NCBI GenBank assembly: GCA_903813345.2
Contig: CAIIXF020000011.1
Location: 2,502,571-2,566,570, forward strand
Length of the DNA stretch: 64,000 nt
Direction of reading: 5' to 3'
Origin: Owenia fusiformis
Taxonomy: Eukaryota; Annelida; Polychaeta; Sabellida; Oweniidae
Shown: positions 48,690 through 60,800 of the stretch, in pieces
Layout: each line of letters begins with the position of its first letter
Numbering within the stretch: the first letter of the stretch is position 1
Position numbers and translations under genes: made by a program
Notes under the pieces: model-generated
The model's database searches: none
Seen by the model: the letters and a program-made list of their open reading frames with translations, nothing else
What the model was told of the DNA's origin: nothing

Positions 48690-49376
48690 ATATGTTCATA
48701 TATGCATATCTATTCATGAACGTAGAAGTGCCAATGTTTGTGTTTAATCATTCTAAAAATACTTATATTTCACACAATGAAGCAGTAAAATAAGTATATT
48801 TGAACTCAGTTGCACTGTATTTTAATTTCGTAATGCCATAAGAAGTATATTTCTATGTTTTGCGTCCCCTTGCATGTACGATTTTGAGTAAATCAGAAAA
48901 AACAAACACAGCCAAATAGCAACCACAAAGGTCTGAAAGTACCGTAGCATTTCGTTCAGTCAGAATCAGAAATGACGGACAATTTGATGCAGGTCAAATT
49001 TGATAGTGTTATTGATTACTTTGGCATGTATAGTGTATTTTCTTATTTTTGGTTACCTTTGAATAATAGCTATGTTTAAATATATTTATATGATGCATGT
49101 CTTGTAATGCGTTTGTAATCACTGCAAATCGGAGTGACATTCCTTTTCCCATAAAATGTATACAATTCTTAAGTAAACAAGTTTCTGTTTTTTCTTGAGT
49201 TTGTTTTTGTTTTCCTTGTACCCTTGCATGCTTTGGATTTTTCTAGGACACAAAACAAAGAATCTATTTCTTGTGGCCTAATATCTTTACACTCCAATGA
49301 GTTGGCTATAACAAAACACAAACCGGATCATTGTATTGCCAATATTGCTCGGGGAGGCATAGGGGTTGAAAACAAA
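48690..49376 (+). promoter_or_regulatory. Copy B promoter and 5' untranslated exon
   Basis: 48690-48835 matches promoter A: TAATAATTCACATATG, CATTCATGAACGTAGAAGTG, TAAGTATATTTGAAC and initiator-like TCAGTT with A at 48808. The downstream exon part (49284-49376) matches A and ends before GTAAGT. Between them, 48836-49283 is about 445 bp absent from A and C. The upstream ORF ATG AGT TGG CTA TAA (49297-49311) encodes the same four residues as in A. Confidence 0.6.
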
Positions 49377-51747
49377 GTAAGTACTTTCCTGCTAAAACGT
49401 TAAATTAAAGTTTCATAATTAATTGTTTAACATTTAGAATTAAGAAATATATATAAAATATAAACTTTTTTATAGCTATAGGTATTTTATTCCTCTCGAC
49501 TTCTGAAAGGTTGATATATGGTGAAAGGGTTGGGTTGGTTTCAAAATCAGACTTTATGATGAAAATATCATTTTGGAATAACTTATTTCGGAACAAGTTT
49601 GTGTTATGTGTACCCTACGCGTAGCGTCTAGTTATGAACTACTTCTTAAGGAAGCGAAGACGAATGGATTCAAAGGGTTGGTTATGTGATCTCCATTTTC
49701 TGTATTAAATAATATGGCTTCTTCAGACGAATCCATTTGATCAGTCTATTTTGAGGATAGCTGGACCAGGTTAATTCAAGTTTATTGAAAACGTCTTCCT
49801 GACGCTACATAGATCGAAATTGTACTTTGCACACTCGACCCTTGCAAAAAGTTTCATTAAAATGTTTTCTTTAAGGGACTTCGCAGACAATATTTGATAA
49901 TGTGTGAAAATAATTTAAGCACAATCATGACGCATTGCAGCTAATTCGTTCCATTTGGGCATCATATTATCCCGGGCTAAATTCCTTATTATTCCTTGTA
50001 ATCTTCTTAAGGTAACTTATAACTAAATCAAAAAATCCAAGATGGCCGAAACCAGGAAGCACATGGCATTTGAGTATAATCTGACCATCAAAATTAACTG
50101 TCTTTTGGTTTGATTTTCTCTCAATTTTTTAGTTCCACTTATCATTTATATAACCAGGCTCACGGTGGTAACGCAAATAGAAAAAGTAAACATTTTGGAA
50201 TGGGAATTTGAGTCCTCTGAAAATGTGACAGAAAAATTGACAAAAAGAGTAGCACGGCAAAGGTCCCTGAACATTTTTTTTTCTAATTTCTCTGAAACAT
50301 CCCTTTAATATAGCCCAAAATGGAAGGAGCTTTAGAATTTTGAAATCTCTCATACAAATTAAAAAAAATAGAAAAAACAATTCGAGAAGTGTACTTTTTT
50401 CCTTATTTTGATCCCAATTTTTTTATCGGGTAATTTTTCAAATTTCCGTTGCTCCTTCGTTTTTGATATATGTTTGAAGTATATTTTCTGAAATGTTCAA
50501 ATATTTTGAATCAGCGGTTTTTCACTGGCTACTACTAGAAAAAAATCTTCTCAAATTCTTTAAACGGCACTTTTTTCTCAAACTAAAGTTTTTTGTTGTT
50601 CTGTGATGTCTTTGTAATGATTACAGTGTACAAGCTTATGTGAAATAATAAAAACGACTTCTCAGGAAGAGTTTGAAAATTTCAAGATTGTGAAATTTTC
50701 AATTTTTTCTGAAAATCGATTAAGTTAACAGTCACCTTAATAATACACACAGAGAAAGCTAATGGCTCATTTTTAAATGTTAACGCTTCGTTGCAAGGAA
50801 AAACTGACTAAACCGGTTAACGATGAAGTAAGTAGGTACCCTGTGGTGAATCATAAGGAAACAATGTCATGGTATGTATTTGCTCGATGGGAAAATATAA
50901 TTTTATTAATTTTGTTGTATCCATGTCGATTGTCGAGTTTATTGCAAAGAACAGGATGTACCAAATAATAAAACCAAGTGAGAGGGTAATGTCTCATAAG
51001 GAATAGACTAAATGCAAAATATAGTACTAAAGTGTAAGGTTTCGGATATCTTCAGCCGTTTTCAGTTGCAGTTCAGAAATCGTAACATGCTTCGATCCCA
51101 TGTTTAACAACAATTTTAGACTAGCGACATCTATCTTTTAAACATATAGATGAATCAAATTTTACTTCCGTTAAAAATGCGCACGCAACCAACAGTACAA
51201 GAAAACAACTGAACAATTAAGTGATCGCACTAAGAGATCGCACCAAGAGATCATGAGTTCGTGAAGGATGGATAACTTTATGGAATTAAATATTATAACA
51301 TCTTGCAGTGGTTCTGCCGAATACGTATATTAATATATGAACTAAGATGTGACACAGTCGCATATTTAAAAAAAATACTGCACACTACAATATTATATCC
51401 GGTAAGACTTGCTACTTTTATTAGCGCATCGGTACGTTAATGTGCGTGATTAATCAGGAGGATTTTACATCGATTTTATAATGTCAATCAATGAATCCGA
51501 AAAAACGTGTATATGAGTTATAAATATTGTATGTTTTATCAGGCAAACCTTACATTGCTAGCGCCTAATGACTCAAAATACCCATGTCTGTTTAGCTTCT
51601 TGTCGATCTATTCATGTGTTGACTATCTATTCACGTGTTGACTTCATCAGGGCGAAAAGTGACATCCTTCTACTTTGCCTTTTAAACATTTTAACAAGTA
51701 AGTATATCATAAGTATTTTTTATTTTTTATATATTTTTTTACCGCAG
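49377..51747 (+). other. Gene B, intron 1
   Basis: It starts GTAAGT and ends ACCGCAG. It aligns in blocks with intron 1 of A (see 23403-26469). 50150-50540 has CTCTGAAAATGTGACAGAAAAA, as in the GGTCAGAATGACCC MITE family. The TTAA MITE of A is absent. Confidence 0.6.
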
Positions 51748-51899
51748 GTCATTGTCATTATCGACGGAATCGCAGAAAACAGAACATAAGATGAAGATAA
51801 TTATCAGTCTGACAATCGCAGTTCTGGCTATAAGCACCTGTCAAGGACTTGATGAACTCGGAAGACAAAGAGGTCAAGCATATAATGCATTATTTGGAT
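51748..51899 (+). CDS. Gene B exon 2: 43-nt leader plus signal peptide and 11-residue insert (coding from 51791)
   Basis: It has acceptor TTTACCGCAG and donor GTGAGT after the first base of a codon. Leader length equals that of A. It is 33 nt longer than the A coding exon, an in-frame difference at the mature N-terminus. Confidence 0.8.
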
Positions 51900-54800
51900 G
51901 TGAGTAATACAGTTTTGTTCTCTGTTTGAACAAGGGTTTGTTTATTACCCGGGCCAAAGTGTATATGTACCGAACGAAACGACTTTAGTCTACATATGAG
52001 GAAGTGAAAGGATTGAATCAAGGGCTTATTTAATTCCCGGACTTTGTATTTGTACCGAACGAAACGACACATATGGGGCTTTGCATTCCTCATGGCTATC
52101 ATACAGTATGGAATCACTCCACAGATGTCGTTTTTGAAATGGTAGTAGACAAAAATCGATGTTTAAAATCAGGATAGTGGTTGATGGAAATCAAGTTTTA
52201 TCAGTGTGTTCACCAGTCTGTTCATCTCGTGTGTATATAATTTCATAAAAAGTATGACCAAATTATTGGTTCACTACAGTTATTTGACTTTTTGTGACGG
52301 TGGTCTTGAGTTTGAAATCTGTTGAAAAGTGTTGAAAATATGAATAGATGGCGGAAAAAGCGGTCAGATCTTTTGATTTTCGAGGCTCTTTTTCTCAGAC
52401 ATTTTGAGTTCCAAGGGGGGCATATTGAGCTATAACGTGGTATATGTGGAAACGTCACTGAAATCTCAGTTTTTTCATAATTGATCCGAAGATGTTAATG
52501 TTTTTCAGTTGAATTGTATTGGGCCATTTAAGTTATCCCTAAACGGTAAAAAACTAAACGCAATACGTTCGCCCTTGACTAAATCATGAACAGTTACAAG
52601 TGCAAAAACGCTAAAGAATGTTGTTTTTGAACACTACCCTGCTTAGAATACGCTAGTGAACGTTTTTGTAAGTAAATGAAAAATAGTTTAATCCTTTTTT
52701 GACTTCCCTGCCTGCTGATTGCATAAAATTACTATTTAACATAATTAATTAAGATTCGTCTGCAGTATGGAAAGTGATTTAGACGGTTGTATCTTTCACC
52801 ATGAGCACATTCTGGGCATAAATACAGTGTATTTTATTAAAACAATGTTTTCTTTCAAGTGAAGTAACCATGATGATAAAAATAGCAGTCGAACAATTCG
52901 AAAAATTATGAATAGGGCCCCCGTGTCCACATTTTTTCAAACTATTGAACCTATTTCCTCAAAAGAGGATCTCCCTTTTCTGATTTTTATTACATGAAAG
53001 AATATTCAACAAGCCGTCTAAAACATCATAAAAAATATAATGGTATTGAAAGTCTAGTTTTGAAGATATCAATTTTCAGATGACCAAAATGATGCTGAAA
53101 ACAATGGATAGCACGAGTTTTCCCTATGGGAAAATAATATGGGATATGTGGCTTTTAATTTAAACGCATTTCGATACGCATTCCATTTTTCAGAAATTGA
53201 TCATGTAGTGTAGAAGAAACTATTGATATGTTAAAATTCAGAAAAGCAAGATCCTCTTTTTAGAAAATGTGCCTAACATTTTTAAAAAAAGTGCCAGGGT
53301 GAGGCCCTAATCCATAATTTTTATATAATGGGGACTTCACTTGAAAGAAAACATATTATTTTAATGAAAACCATTGTTTTTATAGCCAGAGAGTACTCAT
53401 GGTGAAAGATATGACTGTCTAAAATCACTTGCCATACTGCACATGGACCTTTATTTATATATCAAAATGCATGATCACAATTACATTACGTAATGTTACA
53501 TAAATTACGTCAATTAATAGTTTATCTCGAAAATTCGTTTGTTCTTTTCATAAATTACTAGTACTTTTAAAACACGTTATACAAGAGGTTATTTTCTATA
53601 ATTTGTTATTTTTGCTAAAGCGACCGTGTGCAGTGATGCAAGGGAGGCTACAGCTATGTATAAGCAAGAACTTCGCAGGATTCATGACAACAAAGAGGAG
53701 TTTTGCGAACATGTCGAGGTGAGTAACAGATACCTTTTGACGTATTTGTCTATGGTATAAAATCTTTTAGTCTAGGACGTCTAATAAAGGGGTTGGTAGC
53801 ACACGGTAGCGAAGCGATATTTGATATAATATTAAGATGCCTACATACTGCATGTTCCCTTATCATTATTATTATAACTGCTTAAAAGACTTCCGGCTTG
53901 ATGCTGAACTATGCTTGATGCTGGACGATGCTGATGCCTGTCATAAGCAGAGGTCAAAAAATTCCCAAGAACTAGAATCCCATTTTTCACATTTTGGAGA
54001 ACACAATGCAACAGAAATTAGTACATAATGATTTGAAATATATTATTTAAGTTTCTTTTTCAGAACCGAAAATGTAATTATTTAAGCAGTGTAATGCAAC
54101 AAATGAATCAGTTTTACGTAGAATAACAAATTCTTGAATTAACCCCTTGATTGATTGACCCTTTGCGACTATATGGATAATTTCTGCTAATAAAATGTTT
54201 TAAATGGTAAGAAAACCAATGTGTTTGCAATCATAAATTACCTAAATGTTCCATACAATTTTGTTGAATCGGCTTGGCTCATATTTGAAAATCAAACGAA
54301 ATCTGAAAAGCATACTTGTGAAATCACACTTGTATCTTAGAAGGGTATCAATAAAAAATACTAGATGAATTATCATATTTTGCCATGCACTGCGCCTATT
54401 CATCTTCAGTTCAGTTGTAAATTTTCTCTTGAAAAAAATGAATGTTCCAAAGAACGAGTGTCTTTAAGATCCTATATTAGCCCCCAAGATAGACGAAATT
54501 GTTCAGGATATCAAAGAAGGGACTTTGTTAGATAACCAGAAACAAAAAGTCATTTACCAGGTCGTTCAATAAGTTCATGCAAAAACATTCTCATTTTTTT
54601 ATTTTTCAATGTTTTTCCTTGAAACTTTCACAAATCATAGAAAAAATACATACTCATTGAAAAACAAAAAATAAATTACTTTGTTCTGATTGGTCAAAAG
54701 CTATGGTTGCTATGGTATCCCATGTTTTGGTCACGCGGGGCAATTTATGACGTGAAAAAAAGTTAATTCTAAGTGAATTCTTGTGATTCATTAGTTGCAC

Positions 54801-57800
54801 ATTAGGTACACTCTATTGAATTGTCTTTTCAAATTGAAGTTCCTATCAATCATGTCACTCCATTAAATCCATAGTTCCTTGCGCTTCACCCATTCTTCGT
54901 ATTTAGCCCTAAAGCCACAGGGGAATTAAGTGCGCTACCCTATAAAGCGAGCTCTACAAAAGAAATGGTCTGAAATTACGCCTTTCTCCAAGCTATTTCA
55001 CCAAGACAATGCCCAATGTCATCAAGCAAATATGGTTCAGGATACCATCCGAGATACCCTACAGGTGGAGATTTTAGACCAGGCTGCATACTACCCTGAT
55101 GAGGCTGTATTGGACTTTGGGGTGCTCAATAGGATGAAAGATGAACTGAGAGGTGTTCGTTATGCAAGCATGACAGAGCTCACTGCAGCTGTGAAGAGTG
55201 CAATGCGCACTAAATTCCCTTGTGGCTTTAAGGCTCAATATGAAGGATTGGTGAAGCGCCAGGAACTATGCATCCAGTATAAAGGAGGATATTTTGAGCA
55301 TTTAATGAAGTGTCATAATTGTTAGGAACTTCAATTTAAAAATACAATGTTTTATAGAGTGTACCTAATGTGCAACTAATAAATCACAAGAATTCAATTA
55401 AAGTTGAACTTTTTTTACGTCATAAATTGCCCCGCGTGACCAAACACGGGTTACCATGGCAACCATAACTTTTGACCAATCAGAACAAAGTAATTTATTT
55501 TTTGTTTTTCAATGAGTATGTATTTTTTCTATGATTTGTGAAAGTTTCAACGAAAAACATTAAAAAATAAAAAAATTAGAATGTTTTTGCATGAACTTAT
55601 TGAACGACCTGGTATATGACCTTTTGAAGGAAAAATCACTATTTTAACATCATTATTGTCACTGTTTCTATTTATTATTAAAACAATCATTATTTACAGT
55701 CAATCTAGATCCTTTTCAATTGATCCTTTTGGCATTATCTTACATAATAGAGACAAAGCATAATGGGCAACATCTGAAAACACATACAAGTCAAAAATAC
55801 AAAAATACTGAATAAACTAATTGAGATCAACTGTCTACAAAAATATGTCAAAAAAAAATATTGAGTTTTTTAATTTTTTAATTTAATTTGGTTTGGTTTT
55901 GTTTACCAAAAATTTAAAAAAACAACATTTCGTGTTCATGTCTTGCACTGCAGTTCACATTACTGGGTTTTTACTCCTGACAATCTTTGGTTGAGCCATG
56001 TACATGTTTCACGTATCCACTAGATATATTTTGCTGATGACAAACACCTTTCCATACATGATTGTAACACATGATCAAGACCACTGTTTGGCATATCCTG
56101 CAAGGCCAACTGAACTGAGCAGTGCACATGTTTGACTATTTATGCGCTGCTTCAATTCACCAGATAGGTGAAGATCAGATGGTGCTCAATCAGATAAGTA
56201 GAGAGCACCAAGGAGAGCACCAAAAAGAGCCTCCATAGAAAGCTACTCTAGTGTGTCAATGACCGTTTTAATTTGGATTAACGATTATCCAAGTGGATAA
56301 TTGCCTGCGTTAAATGCCTTCCTGGCAATACCCGGTTGTTGCTACATGATAATTATGTCAAACAGTGGTTTTGATCGTGTGTTCAAATTGTCTTTTGAAA
56401 GGTGCCAATTAATTCTCCAGTATGGAACAGCGTGGGGAGAAGTGAAACCACCATGTTCACTGCTCCTCTGGGAATAAGAGGAATAAAATAACAATACTAC
56501 TGTAGTTGTGTGAACAGCAGTGTTCAAAATGGCCATTGACTTCAATGCTAGGAACTTGTAATGCACTTAAAGGTTGTATATGACTATCAAAGTGTTTTTG
56601 ACACATTTTCAAAGCCTTAATTCAGCATGTTGCCCTGTATGTATAATAGTTTCCAATACGTATTCACTTAGCATTGATATTCATCTTTCATTCCATATGA
56701 CGAAAATGTAAAGGATAGGTATCGATATGGAGAACTGAATTCAACAATGTTTTTCTCTTAAACCAATCACTGAAAACATTCTGTAAAAAAACATGGTATT
56801 TTATGTAATGTTGACTGATTGACAACAATTTAATGCGAAAATTATTTAGAGAAATTTTATATAACTGTTTTTGTTAACATTTTTTGTTTGTTTAGTGCAA
56901 TTGTTTTTGCTCCTTTCTACCAATTCTTGAGAATGAAATGAAATATCTTTCCGAACCTTATTGGAACAAAATAGCATATACGACATGTTTTTAGACCTCT
57001 CAATATTAAAGTTATGCAAAGGAATTTTTGGTTGATTTTAAAAAGTATTCAAAAAATTAAAACAAAATCCCCCCAAAATAGATAAAAATCAAGAAAAACC
57101 TTTTATTTCATTAACAAGATACTTTTTTAAAATCAACCAAAAGGACGAGTGTCTTTAAGACCCTATATTAGCCCCCAAGATATTTAGAAGAAATTGTACA
57201 GGATATCAAAGAAGGGACTTTGTTTGATAACCGGATCCAAAAATTAGGTCATTCTGACCTTTATATTTCAAAATATAGGTCATTTTATTTTTGTATAAAA
57301 TGACCTTTTGAAGGAAAAAATCACTCTCTTCACATTATTATTCTCGCTGCTTATATTTATTATCAAAATAATTATTATTTACAGTCATTCAAGACTTTTT
57401 AATTGATCCTATTGATATTATCTTACATAATAGTGACAAGGCATAATGGGCAACATTTGAAAACACATAAAATATAACAAGTCAAAAATGCAAAATAATA
57501 TTGAATAGTATCTTCTGTATACACTTTATTGAGATCAACTGGCTACAAAAATGTGTCAGAAAAGAATATTTAGATTTTTAATTTACATCACAATGAGAAA
57601 GAACAAGGGGCAACATTAAAATACACGTGAAGCAATTAACAAGTCTAAAATGCATATCAATCAATTAAATATTGATCTGATTGAGATCAATTGTTCATAT
57701 TCAGTATATTTTAAAGTGGCAGTAAATCATTGAATATATTATTTTGCATCACAGTGAGGAAGCACAAAGGGCAAAATTTGAAAAGACATGAAATATAACA

Positions 57801-60800
57801 ATTTCTAAAAGGTTACGCTGGACTTTACATAACTGTTGTACTTCTGTAGATGAGCACATTCATGTGTTTGTTCATTATAATAAGAGACTCTATGAGCTAT
57901 CATCATCTTCTTCAGATGACATCTGTTCATCTCTTTTTGCTTTTATACCCCTTGTGCCTACAGCCCTACTCCCAACTGGAACAACATGAACAACATCAAT
58001 ACTATTACATACATCTGGATCTGGGTTGTACTCCACCCATGTATAGTTGGATTTAGAGGACACAAACCTATTACTGGGTTTTTACAAATAAGGCCATATA
58101 TATGTTTCCCATCTACTTGAAGGTGGTCATTTGTGGAACGTTTAGATTGATTGGCTTGATATTCACTAAATGTGAGTTGACATACATCGTCTTCAGTCAA
58201 AATGGGGAAGTCCTCAAAAGAGTCCACTATCACAGGCTGGTATCGAAAGATTTGTTCGCTGTGACGGAGCATGCTATTTTTCATAAAAACACTAAGAATG
58301 CTTCACGATTTATTTTTTAACTCATATGTTTCGTTATATCAAAGATAATTACTTATTCCATGCAATGGATATATCATTTGCGTGTAACCTTCACTTCTGC
58401 TTGAAGTTCAATAACGCTAGGAGTAAAATCTATTGAAAACGTGAAAGTTACCCGCAGAAGTGAAAGTTACCCGCAAATGATATATCCATTGCATGGAGTA
58501 AGTAATTTTGTATGGTATAACGAAACATATGAGTTAAAAAATAAATCGTGAAGTATTCTTAATGTTTTTATGAAAAATAGCGTGCTCCGTCACAGCGGAC
58601 AAATATTTCGATACCAGCCTGTGACTATGACTTAGATGTAACCCTTTGTCTCCATATAGGGGGTACTGAGTGATTGCAGTTCATTCATACAATTCCCTTT
58701 GCTCTGGGAATTTTATGAGCAAATGTCATTTTCCCGTGAACTGATGTTGACTAATAGTATGTTTCTTCTGCACAATAAAGTTGAGCTGGATTTCTAAATA
58801 TGAACATTGGTTTGATCAGTCAGTGAACTATGATAATATAAAGAAATTATTCATTGACAAAAATGACGCCTATCACATGAAGACTAAATGATTGTACAAC
58901 AACCATCTCAATTTTGCATGTACATTTATATGAATGTATAGAAAGGAATTACATGTTATTATGTTGTTTAGAGCCATGGTAAAATATATGCTTCTCTTGA
59001 GGTCATGCTTCAGTGCAAGCATAAATATTTGTTCATGAAATGATAATATTAAATAAGAAAATATGCTTGAATATATAGAACACAATTGTCGCAATCATTC
59101 TAAGGATTTTCAAAATGGCTGACATCATTTTATTCATGCTGAAAATTGCATGAAAGTTCCATTTTTGCATGACGCCTGGTCCTTACCTAGATTTTCATAT
59201 ATCTCAAGAAGTACCTTAGAAGTACACTAATCCATCAATGCATATAGCTTTCTAGGTAAGAACCAGGCGTTATATGAACAAAGGAAGAGTTTATCATGAC
59301 CTTCCTCTCTCTAAAAATAAGTAGGTCAACACAATTGCAAACATAACTAATCCCCCCTCAATGACTATTGTAAAATGACTATTTATGTGTACAAAATATT
59401 AATCCAATGAGTGTATAGAGTGACACAATCAAACAATGGGACATCTGCCAAGTTGGGTTTATATATTTTGAAACGTTTTCTGAGACTGATAAAAAATTCA
59501 CATTTTCACAGGAAGTGATACATACCTCCCAAATCAACCAAAATATACTTATATCAGTAATCCTGAATGTTCTTTATTGCTATTTCTTTCTATCTTCAAT
59601 TTGGTCCTACATATCAAGGATATTAACGACATTGCATTTTTCAAAAAATGTTAAGTGACCCCAGGGGTGTCTATAGCCATTCGTTCTTTCCTTTGTACAA
59701 TTACAATATTGAGAGACCTAAACATGTTGTGTTTGATGCCTGGTTTGATGCAAATGTTTGATGCCTGGTTTAAGAGAAACGGGTGTTCAAAAAGTTCGCC
59801 ATATCGATACCCATTCTTTATAAAATATTGACGGAGTGGGAGCTGTTAGAATGACCCCTAGTTTTAGCAATTTTCAGAACGTTTCGTCCAGTGTATTTAA
59901 TGAGGGCCTACTTTCAATCAAATACAATAGCATTGCCGTTTTTAGGCCTATTACATGTACTTGAAGGCATAATGCATTTAATCATATATTAAGAATAATA
60001 TGACGAATTGATTGCATTATACGCCTTTTCCCCTGGTTATGGTTCATTTGTTTACAAACATAAAATGATTTCAGAGGAATCCACTAAGACTTGGGAGATT
60101 TCTCCAAATGTATCGTCGTTACGAAAATGACTTCATATTACATTGGATTTCCACAAAAACGGGCTGGGAGTATTTTGTCATCAATACACTTTCTCTTTCG
60201 TTATTGGAGCACTTTGACATTCAATTGAAAATTGAAAGTGCGTTTATTAGATTTAGGTAATTGGAATTGTGAAAATGTGCATGAAGATTTCAAATTTAAA
60301 AAATAAATTGTGCTTTATTGCTATTTCTAAGTTAAAAATTTCCGCGTGATTTACTATATCAATAACATTTTTATTAGCTTTCTGATGATCACCATAAATT
60401 ATCTTGAAACAAACAAAATGTATGAGCATCGCATAATGTAAGCTAAGCAGTGATTGGTTCACAATAACGGTGTAAAGTTGAAATCGGATTGGTCAGTAAA
60501 ATGATAATTTTACCTTGCAAACACCGCTCCTAATATTACTTCTGAACGCATATAATTTACGCATTCACGAGCGTAATTCATACCGGCGTTAAGAAAAACA
60601 TAATGGAAGACGCGTAATTCTCATACGAAGGAGGGTCTTACTTCTAAACACGCCTAGATTCAATGTGTAAATTCGCCAACCTAATTAAAACACTTAGTAG
60701 GTTAGGACGTCCAATAGAAATGATCAAAATTAATTAAAATCAGGGAAAGGGTGTCCTCATTTGGTCCAGTTTACACATTAACCCATGCCACAATGAAATA

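Larger units (their letters stand above)
54440..57640. repeat. Direct duplication in gene B intron 2, one copy split by a mariner
   Basis: GACGAGTGTCTTTAAGA, TATTAGCCCCCAAGATA and GATATCAAAGAAGGGACTTT occur at 54450-54545 and again at 57140-57240. The next block, TGACCTTTTGAAGGAAAAA to CAAAAAT, occurs at 55615-55860 and 57295-57560. The first copy is interrupted by the mariner at 54557-55612. A third partial similarity lies at 57600-57800. Confidence 0.7.
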
